Below, piece by piece: positions 45,842 through 55,083 of a stretch of 64,000 nt of DNA; positions within the stretch are counted from its first letter, which is position 1; each line of letters opens with the position of its first letter. The position numbers and the translations under genes were made by a program. The stretch is from contig NZ_CP039965.1 of the NCBI RefSeq assembly GCF_005234135.1, positions 1,302,001-1,366,000 on the forward strand. The letters are read 5' to 3'. The notes beneath the pieces were generated by a model. That model made no database searches and was not told the DNA's origin. It saw nothing but the letters and a program-made list of their open reading frames with translations. This DNA comes from Pseudorhodobacter turbinis (GTDB taxonomy: Bacteria > Pseudomonadota > Alphaproteobacteria > Rhodobacterales > Rhodobacteraceae).

Positions 45842-46024
45842 TTCTTGCGTCTAGGGCATCGATTCGTGCTCCATCACTCAATGCCACAGGATACACCTCA
45901 GAGACGTTAGCCGTCACTAACCCAAATCAGTCGGGCAAGCGCAACATCCCGCCACTTCCGGGGCTAAGTTTTGCACTGCCGTTCTCAGTCTTAAAAAGCG
46001 AGACCAACTCTAACCCACACCAAG

Positions 46025-47311
46025 TTAACACTCGCGGCAGCTTGAAACCGACGAGCGTTTCTGACCATTTCCAAAGACGAGATATTTAAAACTTGTCAAT
46101 TGCTCTGCTCCGACTGGACCGCGCGCGTGCATTTTACCTGTCGCGATACCGATTTCAGCACCCATGCCAAACTCACCCCCATCTGAAAATTGGGTCGATG
46201 CATTGTGCATAACCACAGCAGAGTCGATGGCAGCCATAAAGCGTTTTGCGGCGTCAGTGTCCTCGGCCATGATCGCGTCTGTATGACCCGATGAATGGGC
46301 CTGCACAAACGTGATCGCCTCGTTCAGATCGCCGACGATTTTCACGGAAAGGACGTTGCTCAGATATTCCGTGTCCCAATCCGTCTCCGTGGCGGCCAGC
46401 ATATCAGGCAGGATTTTCCGTGCCTCCTCATCGCCGCGCAGCTCACAATCGCCAAGCGCTGCAGCCAAGTATGGCAGAACTTTTGCCGCGATTTTACGGT
46501 CGATCACCACACATTCAGTGGCACCGCAAATCCCTGTCCGGCGCATCTTGGCGTTTTGGACGATGCCCACCGCCTTCTCGATGTCCGCACTTTCATGGAT
46601 ATAGCTGTGATTGTTCCCATCAAGGTGCAGCAAGGTGGGCACTCGCGCCTCTTTTTGTACCAATGAGACCAAGCCACGGCCACCGCGCGGGATTACCAGA
46701 TCGACGGTTTCCGTGCTGTGTAGAAGGAGTTTGACGGCCTCTCGGTCGCGGGTGTCGACCAGTTGCACCGCATCTTCGGGCAGACCTGCTGCCTTGAGGC
46801 CTGCAACCAGACACGCGACGATAACGCGGGATGAATGCAGGCTTTCAGAGCCTCCGCGCAAGATGACAGCATTTCCGGATTTCACGCACAGCGCCCCGGC
46901 ATCTGCGCCAACGTTCGGACGCGACTCGTAGATCATCGCGATAACGCCAATTGGCACACTCACACGGTCGATCCTAAGGCCGTTTGGCCGATCGAAACTT
47001 GCGAGCGTGCGGCCCAACGGGTCGGATTGTCTTGCAATGGCATCGGCGGCGTCCGCCATGGCGGCTACCCTGTCCGCAGTCAGGGTGAGGCGATCAATAA
47101 ACGCAGCATCCTTGCCGCTAATGCTGGCCAAGTCAGCTGCGTTCGCTTCCAAGATCTCGTTGGTGCGGGCGCGCAGCTCCTTCGCCGCTTCGCTCAACGC
47201 AAGATTGCGCTGATCCGCTGTTGTCAAAGCCAGCTCTTGGGCCGCCGCTTTTGCGCGTTGACCCAATTTTGCAACAACCGCTGCGACGTCCATCTGGTTC
47301 ATATCATTCAT
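46025..47311 (-). CDS. proA: Glutamate-5-semialdehyde dehydrogenase (gamma-glutamyl phosphate reductase)
   Basis: 428-residue ProA, second step of proline synthesis: NADPH-dependent reduction of glutamyl-5-phosphate. Seen: [15 protein letters not shown] (about 120), [12 protein letters not shown] (about 146), [14 protein letters not shown] (about 206), the catalytic Cys in [15 protein letters not shown] (about 264) and the C-terminal [17 protein letters not shown]. About ten extra residues follow the usual end. It lies 37 bases downstream of proC on the same strand. Confidence 0.95.
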   Translation of the reverse strand: MNDMNQMDVAAVVAKLGQRAKAAAQELALTTADQRNLALSEAAKELRARTNEILEANAADLASISGKDAAFIDRLTLTADRVAAMADAADAIARQSDPLGRTLASFDRPNGLRIDRVSVPIGVIAMIYESRPNVGADAGALCVKSGNAVILRGGSESLHSSRVIVACLVAGLKAAGLPEDAVQLVDTRDREAVKLLLHSTETVDLVIPRGGRGLVSLVQKEARVPTLLHLDGNNHSYIHESADIEKAVGIVQNAKMRRTGICGATECVVIDRKIAAKVLPYLAAALGDCELRGDEEARKILPDMLAATETDWDTEYLSNVLSVKIVGDLNEAITFVQAHSSGHTDAIMAEDTDAAKRFMAAIDSAVVMHNASTQFSDGGEFGMGAEIGIATGKMHARGPVGAEQLTSFKYLVFGNGQKRSSVSSCREC

Positions 47312-47348
47312 GCTTCGTCTCCTGCTCTTTGCGCAAAATGCGCGGCGG

Positions 47349-48128
47349 TTATCTCAATTTGACGGCACGGTGGTATGCGGCCTTCAATGTGTCATCCAAT
47401 AGCGCGTCCAGTTGGCCGTCGCGTCGTAGCGCGTCCAATCCGGCCTGTGTGGTGCCGTTCTTGCTGGTCACGGAGTTTCGCAGCTCCTCCAGTGAGGCAT
47501 CCGACTGACGGGCGGTTTCGACAGTGCCTGCGATCGTATCAAATACCAAGGCACGAGACGTTTGCTCGTCAAAGCCCAAGCGCTTGGCCGCATCGACATA
47601 GCTGCGCATGAATTCAAATACATATCCCGGGCCGCTGCCGCTTACAGCGGTCAGGCGGTCAATCTCATCCTCGCTGGCAACGCGAACGCAACTGCCCGTT
47701 TGCGCGATGAAGGCAGTGACCTCGGTGATCTGATGCTCGCTACAGGAAGGGTTTGCATACAGCCCTGACACCCCCATCCCCACCATCGCAGCAAGATTTG
47801 GCATTACGCGAATGATCGCGGCATCGCCGACGATGCCAGTCAGTGTTGCTATGCTGCACCCTGCCGCGATTGAGACGAAGCAGCCACCCGGTTTCAAGGC
47901 CGGGATGTATTCGGGCAGCAATTCAGGGATCAACTGCGGTTTGATGGCGATGACAATCACATCGAATTCGGCCTGCGGCAGGGATGTCGCTTTTGTGACA
48001 TGGGTTACCCTCTCGGGTAGCTCAGTGACGGCGGGATCAGCGACGGTAAACTGGTTGCCGTCGTGGTTGACCCATTGGCGCAACATTGCGCCTCCCATCT
48101 TGCCGCACCCTATCAAAAGTATCTTCAT
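47349..48128 (-). CDS. proC: Pyrroline-5-carboxylate reductase
   Basis: 259-residue ProC, last step of proline synthesis. N-terminal NAD(P) motif [14 protein letters not shown] (residues 2-15), [18 protein letters not shown] (about 110) and the C-terminal family signature [23 protein letters not shown] (about 158-180). The start is the ATG at 48128 after GGAAG; the longer frame enters the divergent promoter region. It forms a unit with proA and is divergent from proB. Confidence 0.93.
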   Translation of the reverse strand: MKILLIGCGKMGGAMLRQWVNHDGNQFTVADPAVTELPERVTHVTKATSLPQAEFDVIVIAIKPQLIPELLPEYIPALKPGGCFVSIAAGCSIATLTGIVGDAAIIRVMPNLAAMVGMGVSGLYANPSCSEHQITEVTAFIAQTGSCVRVASEDEIDRLTAVSGSGPGYVFEFMRSYVDAAKRLGFDEQTSRALVFDTIAGTVETARQSDASLEELRNSVTSKNGTTQAGLDALRRDGQLDALLDDTLKAAYHRAVKLR

Positions 48129-48402
48129 AATTGGCTTCCTTTTTCTTCGGCAAACTTGCTCGCATTGCGTGCTGCACCCTTTCAACAGGGCGCACGTTTA
48201 ACCGGTGATTTTCTATCGGCGCAAAACAGTCCAGATGCACCCACAATAGTGCCGCATCGCAGCAACCTGTTTGCATTCGGACATGGGATCCGTGTTATAC
48301 GTCATCCAAGCACCTGAATGAGGTATTGCTACATGGCTGCGCCCAAGGACGCAAACAGTTAGCATTTTTCGTTTTAATACAAATAATTACCGGAGATAAC
48401 AC

Positions 48403-49563
48403 ATGCCGACACAGAAAACGATCGTTGTTAAAATCGGATCCAGCTTGTTGGCCAATAGTGACAATCTGACCCTTCGCTATGCTTTTATGAACGGCCTTCT
48501 AAGCGATCTCGCGCAGCTTCAGAGGGAGGGTCACAATATCATTTTGACATCGTCCGGCTCGGTCGCGCTGGGGTTGAATATGGTCGGAAAGCGGCCCGAA
48601 GACGCCGGCATTCTGGACAAGCAGGCCGCCGCCGCTTGTGGACAACCGTTGTTGATGAACGCCTACCGTCAGGTCGCATCAGAATACGATTTGAACGTGG
48701 CGCAAATGCTGGTGACCGTCGAAGATATGGAGGTCCGTCGCCGTTTTCTGAACATCAAAAACACCATGTTAAGATTGTTCCAAAACGACATTTTGCCGAT
48801 CATCAATGAGAATGATTCCATTGCGACCCGCGATCTGCGTGTCGGCGACAATGACCGTTTGTCTGCCAAAGTAGCCCAAATGGTAGAGGCAGATAAACTG
48901 ATCATCTTGACCAGTGTCGAGGGTCTTTATGATCGCGACCCATCTGATCCGGACGCAAAGTTCATCCACGAAATCAGGGATGTCAGCGAGCATCTGGAAT
49001 CAACGACTGGTATCAGCGCATTGGGCAGCGGCGGCATGCTTACTAAAATGCACGCGGCTAACATGGCGCAGAATGCTGGCGTCGAGACGATTATCGCAGA
49101 GGGCATCATCGAACGTCCTGTATCGTCTGTGCTCTACAAAGAGCGGCGTTTTACCCGCTGCCTTGTCCGTGGGAAAACGGCCTCGCCTTTGAAGGTATGG
49201 CTCAGCAACCGTTTGCAGGTTTCCGGTACGCTTGTCGTCTCCAATGAAATTGCAGAAGGTATCGCCAAAAGGCAACGTGGGATCAACCGAATGGATATTA
49301 TTTCGCTTCAGGGGGATTTCACGAAAGGCGACGTGCTGCACGTTTATGATGAAAATGGTGAGGAAATTGCCCGGGGGCTGACAAACTTTTCATCCGAGGA
49401 AATAATGCTGCTGGCACGTCATCTGGATATGCCTGTTGAGGATGTCATCGGTTATAAGACCAAAAGCGATATCGTTGGCGCCGAAAATATTCTTGTACTT
49501 GAGGAAACCCACCTTCAACTTCAAGCACCGGAACACGATCAGAAAATCGTTATTCCAGCTTGA
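48403..49563 (+). CDS. proB: Glutamate 5-kinase with PUA domain
   Basis: 386-residue ProB, first and feedback-regulated step of proline synthesis. Amino acid kinase domain (VVKIGSSLL at residue 8, SSGSVALG near 50, LPIINENDSIAT near 130, DNDRLSAKVAQMVEADKLIILT near 149-170) followed by a PUA domain (about 277-355, GINRMDIISLQGDF). GGAGA lies 7-8 bases before the ATG. With the divergent proC-proA pair it completes a self-contained proline pathway. Confidence 0.95.
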   Translation: MPTQKTIVVKIGSSLLANSDNLTLRYAFMNGLLSDLAQLQREGHNIILTSSGSVALGLNMVGKRPEDAGILDKQAAAACGQPLLMNAYRQVASEYDLNVAQMLVTVEDMEVRRRFLNIKNTMLRLFQNDILPIINENDSIATRDLRVGDNDRLSAKVAQMVEADKLIILTSVEGLYDRDPSDPDAKFIHEIRDVSEHLESTTGISALGSGGMLTKMHAANMAQNAGVETIIAEGIIERPVSSVLYKERRFTRCLVRGKTASPLKVWLSNRLQVSGTLVVSNEIAEGIAKRQRGINRMDIISLQGDFTKGDVLHVYDENGEEIARGLTNFSSEEIMLLARHLDMPVEDVIGYKTKSDIVGAENILVLEETHLQLQAPEHDQKIVIPA

Positions 49564-49571
49564 GACGTAAA

Positions 49572-49703
49572 CGCCTGCACAAGCCAAACGCGAGGCTTGA
49601 AACAAGCCTTGGCAAGGTCCGCTCTGTGCAAGCCACTGCCATTGCGCGTGAGACGGCAGCCTTCATGTGGGATATAGCCCGTCGAACGATGCCCGCGAGA
49701 TAA
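49572..49703 (+). pseudogene. IS110-type transposase C-terminal remnant
   Basis: 43 codons read RLHKPNARLETSLGKVRSVQ and then TAIARETAAFMWDIARR before a stop. The AxARELAxFxWxIA pattern is the C-terminal signature of IS110/IS1111-like transposases. Upstream parts are absent: the frame runs straight out of the end of proB. The following bases to 49908 show nothing I can assign. Confidence 0.6.
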
Positions 49704-49908
49704 TCGCGGCATATGCGCCCAAAGGCGGGCGCGAGGTCAACGGCAGGGGAATATCCGGCACTCACTTTGAAGCCAACGTAAGTTGATGCTCGTTGTAAGA
49801 TAGGAATAGCCCCGAGACGCATAATCGGTCATGCGGTATTCAGCCCGCGTATCAGAGCTTGTTCACCGACGTCTTCAGACCTCGTGCCCACCCTTGGGCG
49901 CCCAAATC

Positions 49909-50307
49909 GGTTCTGTCGCAAACTTTTGCGATCTTTCGTTTGTTGGCTGATTTTGCGACATGGTTCTCAAACAAGCAAGCAACAGGATGTATCGGATGTC
50001 GGTTGATTTCAAGGGAGCCCATTATCCTAAAAGCGTAATCCTGTGCGCGGTTTATTTCTATGTGCGATATAGAGTTTCCTATCGCGACCTGGACGAAATC
50101 ATGGAGGAGCGTGGAGCTGAAGTTGACCATGCAACCTTGAACCGTTGGGTGGTTACCTTGGCTGGGATCGAGACCGTGCACATGATCCGAAAGGGGCAAA
50201 TCCATGCCAACGGCCTCACCGCGTTTCAGCAGTTTGCTGCGCTCGCAGCATAGGTATGTCCAGGCTATGCCCGCACTCAAACTCCAACAAAATTCGCGAC
50301 AGCAACC
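49909..50307 (+). mobile_element. IS6-family insertion sequence, copy 2 (internally deleted, 399 bp)
   Basis: Both terminal inverted repeats are intact (GGTTCTGTCGCAAACTTTTG left; right end reading inward GGTTGCTGTCGCGAATTTTG), but 429 bp of the middle are missing compared with copy 1. The junction is near 50155 (GGGTGGTTA/CCTTGGCTG) and the only homology at it is a TA dinucleotide. Flanks CCCAAATC and CCGGCAGT differ, so there is no target duplication. Ends recognisable by a trans-acting transposase make it a miniature derivative. Confidence 0.9.
49960..50253 (+). pseudogene. IS6 transposase, in-frame internal deletion
   Basis: 97-residue frame keeping the N-terminal DNA-binding part (to TLNRWVV) and the last 30 residues ([17 protein letters not shown]...). 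The loss is 143 codons exactly, so the frame is preserved, but all three DDE residues are gone. If expressed it would be a DNA-binding fragment that could compete with the intact transposase (inference). Confidence 0.88.
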
Positions 50308-50323
50308 CCGGCAGTGCATGCTT

Positions 50324-50601
50324 TCATGCACGAGAGGGGGCCCAAAAATCCCGCTCCACCACCAGCTGGCCGATCTTAGAGTGCAGCTTGTCGACGTCCG
50401 CAATACTCACTTGCCCAGAGGCGGACCCTTGGCGCGTAAATGCCGTCGCCAGCTCTCTATCGCCGCGCGTTTCCACGTCCCGATTTGGGGCGGGTGAACA
50501 CCATAGTTCCTGGAAAACTCCGCCATCGACATCTCCTCGCGGAACGCTTCAAGCGCAACCCTGGCTTGGAAAGCGGGCGAAGGGTTCTTTCGTGTCGTCA
50601 T
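50324..50601 (-). pseudogene. IS3-family transposase OrfA remnant, frameshifted
   Basis: Minus-strand frame starting MTTRKNPSPAFQARVALEAF, with YGVHPPQIGTWKRAAIE, is the helix-turn-helix part of IS3-family OrfA. It stops at 50407. The downstream segment VDKLHSKIGQLVVERDFW, the usual leucine-zipper end of OrfA, is found in another frame at about 50335-50400, so a frameshift has occurred. IS6 copy 2 adjoins the remaining end. Confidence 0.8.
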
Positions 50602-50704
50602 TTGGGATCACTTCGTTCACAAGTTGATCCACATTAAATACTGGGCCGAAACCTTGCGACCACCTCTACAAGCCCAAACGCCATTGCCACAAAGGACGAT
50701 CTTC

Positions 50705-53539
50705 TTAGCCCGACAATTTGCCAATCGCGGAACCGTTCAGCATGGACACAAGCTTGAGCCAAGCCATCCAAACAAGAATCCCCCCTCCGACGGCCATCAC
50801 AACCAGTGCCATGCTTCCATGAGGCAAGTGCAGCGCCACGCCAATTTTTGCGAATTGCTGATGGGTCAGATAGATAAACAAGGATGCCCCCGACAGCATG
50901 AAGAGGCCGCGGTGAAGATGTCTCGGGATTGGCAGTCGCGTTATATAGATCATCATAATGCCCACGATTCCGATTAGATAGGGCGTTAACGAATCCAGAA
51001 CGGCATAGCTCCCGAAGGCATATACCCCTGTCAGGAGGGTATACAGCAGACGCTCCCTCGTGGTTTGTGCCAAGCCAATTCCCATTCCCAAAACAAAGAT
51101 GCCGAAATGTGTGGTTGGCATATGCGCAACGGCGGACATCGAATGAATGCTCGCCATCGGATAGTCATCCAAGAAGAGCGCCGGCGTTATAAAGCGCAGC
51201 CCAAGCCCCAGAATAACCATCGCCAAGACAAAGCGCCGCGGTGTCAGGCTCTCTCCAACAACACGCCTTGAGATGACAAGCGCGCCCATCAACATCAAGA
51301 GCATATGGAAGAAACAGCTTATGTACCAAAGAGGTATCATATGTCCTTCGGTGATCATGCGGGTCCGATCCTGCATATCCACAAAGTCCTCAAAGAAGAA
51401 AATCGCCTCCAAGGCCGTCGGTTTGCCAAGGACCACCTCCACTCCGGCAATGGCCAGAACATAAAGCAAAGAGGGGATCATCACCTTAGAGATCAACTGC
51501 CAGAAAGGGGCCACTGACCGGGTGGTAAAAGCGGTTTGCAGCTGCAGCCTTGCGATCAGGAAGCCCGAGACCATGAACAACGCACTGGTCGACCCGCCGC
51601 CCAAGGAAAATGTTTTCAGATGGAGCGTGACGACCAAAACAATGGCAACCGCCCTGACAAACAGCGGTGTTTCGATCCATTTTATCAGGCTTCGTGTCTC
51701 GGTCCCCGACTTCATTGCCGCGATTTTGGATATGCTCAACTCCTCCCACTCATGGGGGAGGTCGCCGATGATGGCTTCGGTTGCCAGGCAAACCTCAACA
51801 AAATTGAGGCTGTCGCCGCGCAACTCGACGAAACTGTGATCAGGGCTGACCTTTTCAACCCCCAACAGGCGGCCCCAGATATCGCATAACTCTTGCTCGG
51901 TCGCCGTTTCAGCTGTCCGACCCTCAACCTGGCTGATGCTGGGGCGCGGCCATGCCAGAAGCCCTTTGCGGTCAAGCTTGCCGTTGGGCAGCAAGGGAAA
52001 CGCCTCCATCAAAACGATGTCTTTGGGCACCATGTAATGCGGAAGCACCCGTGACAGCTCTTTGTAAAGATGGTTTGCATCCTGGGTCGCATGCGGCCGC
52101 ATAACAACGAAGGCCACCAGCGCTTGGTTGCCGTCACGATCATCGAGGAGCACTTTTGCATCCTGAACGCCGTGAACGCGGGTCAAGGCATGTACGATCT
52201 CGCCCAACTCGATCCGGTACCCCCGGATAGAGATCTGGTCATCCTGCCGTCCGGTAAACATCACCTCGCCGTTGGGCAGCTCAAAACCGGAATCGCCGGT
52301 GAAATAGAGGCCCGTTTGCGCATGGGGAATGATTTCGCCATTTTGCACATACCCCAGGCTTGGATAGGGGCTGATAATTGCGATCTCACCGGAAACGCCG
52401 GGCGCGACAGGCTGATGGGCGGCATCGACGACCCGAACCGAGACACCGTCGATGCCGCGCCCGATGGGATGGCTTTTGAGGTCGGTATCCCTGTCCACCA
52501 CGTGATATGTTGCGGCTTGGGGCGTTTCTGTCGCCCCGTAGAAGTTTACGACCTGCGCATCCGGCACCAGGACCGCAAGCTTGCGGGTCAGGCTGGGCAG
52601 CAACTGGTCACCGCCCGAGAAAATCAGCCGCATCGGCAGGACCTGACCGGGCTTGGCCGCGAGCGTCAGCAAATTCCCCATCGCGGGGGTCAGATGCATG
52701 GCTGTGGGCTGCATGCCGATAACCCATTCGATCAGACGCCCGGGGCGGTAGATATCCTCTTGCTTCGGGATCGCCAGCTCACCACCCGTCGACAATGGCT
52801 GAAAGATATCCCGGATCATCATGTCATGGGCGACACCGTTAAGATTGGTGAAGCGGTCCTCGGGCCCGATATTGAATGTCTTGCGCTGCCAGTTGAGGAA
52901 ATGCAGGGCGGGCGCATGGGCCGTTGCCACGCCCTTGGGCGTTCCAGTAGAGCCGGATGTGAACAGGATATAGGCGGCCCGCTCTGGGTCGCCGGCCTCG
53001 ATCAGGCTGTCGGACACATCATCGGAGGTCAATACGGCAGCTTTGGCATCAACCGCGGCGATCACCTTGAAATCTGCCGTCAGCCAATCGGGGCGCGGTG
53101 CCACATTCGGGGTGACCAAGGCGTCGATCTGCGCGATCTCGGTCAGTTTGCGCAGCCGATCCTCAGGGTAGGAACTGTCGAGCGGCACCATGGTGGCCCC
53201 GATCCGCAGCACGGCAATCTCGGTCCAGACCAACTGGGGCCCGCGCTCGGCCAGTATCCCGATACGCGCCCCTTCCCCAAGGCCGCTTGCAACCAGCCTA
53301 CGCGCAAGCTGCGCAGAAGCGGCCTCAACCTCGCTGTATGTCATCTGCCAACCCTCACCCAGCAGGGCGACGCGTGTCGGGGTTTGGCGTGCCTGCCGTA
53401 GGAAACCGTCAAACAACCGCTCGGTAGAGGTGGCATGCGGTTGCGGTATGATTATGGGTGCGACAGGGTCAAACAACGCTTCCAACGCCAGTTCGGGCGC
53501 CTCGGCAGCCCGAGAGAGCGCCTGCGTGAAGAGCGCCAC
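50705..53539 (-). CDS. Adenylation-carrier-acyltransferase-3 fusion protein (NRPS-like, downstream frame)
   Basis: 944 residues as read from the GTG at 53539. Adenylation domain 40-530: A3 LFTSGSTGTPKG at 192, A5 NFYGATETP at 332, A7 YFTGDSG at 412, A8 GRQDDQISIRGYRIELGEI at 430, A10 PNGKLDRKG at 518. The substrate pocket segment GVAHDMMIRDIFQPL and HLTPAMGNLL resemble Lys2-type (aminoadipate reductase) adenylation domains and keep the Asp expected for an amino-group contact. Carrier domain 545-610 with phosphopantetheine Ser577 in VELRGDSLNF. From 620 to the end is a membrane acyltransferase-3 domain of about ten helices with the conserved His near 640. The real start is probably in the upstream frame. 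Confidence 0.85.
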   Translation of the reverse strand: MALFTQALSRAAEAPELALEALFDPVAPIIIPQPHATSTERLFDGFLRQARQTPTRVALLGEGWQMTYSEVEAASAQLARRLVASGLGEGARIGILAERGPQLVWTEIAVLRIGATMVPLDSSYPEDRLRKLTEIAQIDALVTPNVAPRPDWLTADFKVIAAVDAKAAVLTSDDVSDSLIEAGDPERAAYILFTSGSTGTPKGVATAHAPALHFLNWQRKTFNIGPEDRFTNLNGVAHDMMIRDIFQPLSTGGELAIPKQEDIYRPGRLIEWVIGMQPTAMHLTPAMGNLLTLAAKPGQVLPMRLIFSGGDQLLPSLTRKLAVLVPDAQVVNFYGATETPQAATYHVVDRDTDLKSHPIGRGIDGVSVRVVDAAHQPVAPGVSGEIAIISPYPSLGYVQNGEIIPHAQTGLYFTGDSGFELPNGEVMFTGRQDDQISIRGYRIELGEIVHALTRVHGVQDAKVLLDDRDGNQALVAFVVMRPHATQDANHLYKELSRVLPHYMVPKDIVLMEAFPLLPNGKLDRKGLLAWPRPSISQVEGRTAETATEQELCDIWGRLLGVEKVSPDHSFVELRGDSLNFVEVCLATEAIIGDLPHEWEELSISKIAAMKSGTETRSLIKWIETPLFVRAVAIVLVVTLHLKTFSLGGGSTSALFMVSGFLIARLQLQTAFTTRSVAPFWQLISKVMIPSLLYVLAIAGVEVVLGKPTALEAIFFFEDFVDMQDRTRMITEGHMIPLWYISCFFHMLLMLMGALVISRRVVGESLTPRRFVLAMVILGLGLRFITPALFLDDYPMASIHSMSAVAHMPTTHFGIFVLGMGIGLAQTTRERLLYTLLTGVYAFGSYAVLDSLTPYLIGIVGIMMIYITRLPIPRHLHRGLFMLSGASLFIYLTHQQFAKIGVALHLPHGSMALVVMAVGGGILVWMAWLKLVSMLNGSAIGKLSG

Positions 53540-54696
53540 TACATGTTCGACACGGGGCCGGCTGAACAGGTGGGATCTGTAATAGGCGACCAGCTCCAGC
53601 GAGGCCTCACCCTCGACGACGGGAAATCGATATCATAGTTTGTGCGGGTATCGACCAACGTCCGGTGCGCGGGCGCAAGCCCCGTCAGATGTATCGGAGC
53701 TGCGGCAGGAAACCAGTTTATCCCGAAGCTTGGCTGGAGGCCTGTATCGCGGACCACCGATTGATAGGGGTAGTCTTCGTGACGCACGGCCTCTCGGATA
53801 CGGCGCTGTTGTTCGCTGGCCAGAACGGCAAGCGGCGTATCGGGCGCCAAGGCAGCGGTCAGGATCAGGGCGTTGGAAAACGGCCCGATGCTGCGGGCGC
53901 TGTTCGGGATGGACCTGCGGCCCGCACTTTGAAAGCTGAGCGCCATTTTCTCTGCCCCGACCGCGCGGGCAAACACGGCCTGCGACAGCGTGGCAAAGGC
54001 CGAGAATTGTGTGACATTCCACGCTTGCGCAACGCGCTCCAGATGGGCTCTGTCCAGCGGCACGATGACGGGTCTTGGGTCGGATGCCTCACGTGACAAC
54101 GCGATATCTTCGGGCATCTTCGGGGGCTGTTCTTGCCCTGCCAGATGTTCGTTCCAATAGCTACGCGAGGCCTCGCTGGGGTCTTGATCTGCGGTGACGG
54201 CATAGAAATCGCGGCCCGCATCGATGTCTTGACCGTTGTAGCCTGCCTCAATTTGTTGGGCGAGAAGGCCCATCGACATGCCATCCGACACGGCGTGGTG
54301 CAATGACAGCAACAGCAGCGCGTCATCCGGACCGATCCGGTAAAGCTTGAGCCGCACCATCTCATGTGCAGTCAGATCTTCCGGCTTTTGAAAAACCGTG
54401 GTCTGGACAAGCGCGTAAATCTCATCCTCCGTCATGCCCGCAGGCAATTCCTCAACCTCGAGGCGCGGGCGGGTGGCGGCATAATGGGCGGCGATCCCTT
54501 TTTCGGATGTCGCAAAACGCGTCATCAAGACAGGGGTATTTTCGACAATGCGATCAATTACTTCCGCAAGACGCGAGTTATCAAGAGGGCCCTTCAGACG
54601 ATAGGTTACAGGGATCGGATATGTTTCCTGGGTGAAACGCTCGGCATGAACGTAGCGCTCCTGGTTCCCTTTGATGTCTGATGCAATAATATTCAC
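53539..54696 (-). CDS. NRPS condensation domain (upstream frame)
   Basis: 385-residue condensation domain. Active-site HHAVSDG at about residues 133-139, PVIVPLDRAHLERVA near 208 and SIGPFSNALILT near 270 are typical. The last 26 residues (SSRVRPRWSWSP...) are out of frame; the true continuation lies in the -1 frame. I place the start at the GTG at 54696, which has AGGGA 7 bases upstream, rather than the TTG at 54741. The stop TAG overlaps the GTG of the downstream frame (TAGTG). It may condense an acyl donor with the aminoacyl carrier. Confidence 0.85.
   Translation of the reverse strand: MNIIASDIKGNQERYVHAERFTQETYPIPVTYRLKGPLDNSRLAEVIDRIVENTPVLMTRFATSEKGIAAHYAATRPRLEVEELPAGMTEDEIYALVQTTVFQKPEDLTAHEMVRLKLYRIGPDDALLLLSLHHAVSDGMSMGLLAQQIEAGYNGQDIDAGRDFYAVTADQDPSEASRSYWNEHLAGQEQPPKMPEDIALSREASDPRPVIVPLDRAHLERVAQAWNVTQFSAFATLSQAVFARAVGAEKMALSFQSAGRRSIPNSARSIGPFSNALILTAALAPDTPLAVLASEQQRRIREAVRHEDYPYQSVVRDTGLQPSFGINWFPAAAPIHLTGLAPAHRTLVDTRTNYDIDFPSSRVRPRWSWSPITDPTCSAGPVSNM
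53600..53626 (-). promoter_or_regulatory. Candidate -1 ribosomal frameshift site in NRPS-like gene
   Basis: On the coding strand the zero frame reads GAT TTC CCG, so T TTC CCG forms an X XXY YYZ heptamer at 53626-53620. Four bases later a small GC-rich hairpin can form (CGAGG at 53615-53611 with CCTCG at 53604-53600, loop GTGAGG). A -1 slip here opens exactly the frame with condensation-domain homology. An ordinary 1-base indel in the TTTCCC run is an equal alternative. Confidence 0.4.
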
Positions 54697-55083
54697 AATA
54701 TTGTCCCTATTAGAACGCCAAACCCAAGCCGCCCAATCCAATTCATTGGACGGATATTCATGCTTCTATGCGGTGCCCACAATTTCCATCAACCCGGATC
54801 AAGCAATTATTACAACTTTAACGGTTCTTGTGGTCTGGAAGCCACCCCCGAAGAATCGCCTTGAAGGCATTTTATATGACCGGTTATGCGTCAATCGCAT
54901 GTGTCGTGCAAAAATAAGCGCCATGCCCTTCGAGCAAATGCGCAAGGTAAACACATCAGCAGTGTTTTCCTTGGCAATCGAACCGATCGCCAGACAGCAA
55001 AGTTCCGGGAGCCAAGCTGCCGATGTTGCCACGTTCCTGATGCCGCTCGGGTGCTAGATCGCCCGTCTGACCGGCCCGCCGGG
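54697..55083. other. 387-bp stretch upstream of NRPS-like gene, no gene recognised
   Basis: Lies between the NRPS-like start and IS6 copy 3 and should contain the NRPS-like promoter (minus strand). Frames of 77 codons (minus) and 128 codons (plus) cross it without recognisable motifs. The last ten bases before the IS (GCCCGCCGGG) equal those before IS6 copy 1. Confidence 0.55.

Larger units (their letters stand above)
50705..54696 (-). pseudogene. Complete NRPS-like C-A-T-acyltransferase locus joined across a -1 frameshift
   Basis: Joining the two reading frames at the heptamer 53620-53626 gives one protein of 1330 residues with uninterrupted condensation-domain homology (DFP followed by VVEGEASLELVAYYRS). 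The locus is listed here as a whole because the separate frames cut the condensation domain. It may be a mutant gene, a sequencing error or a programmed frameshift; the two halves are described separately. Confidence 0.7.

Noticed and set aside
49852..50403. 183-codon minus-strand frame across IS6 copy 2
   Set aside because: Antisense to the deleted transposase and partly an out-of-frame reading of the IS3 remnant.
52070..53401. 443-codon plus-strand frame
   Set aside because: Antisense to the adenylation domain; no recognisable motif.
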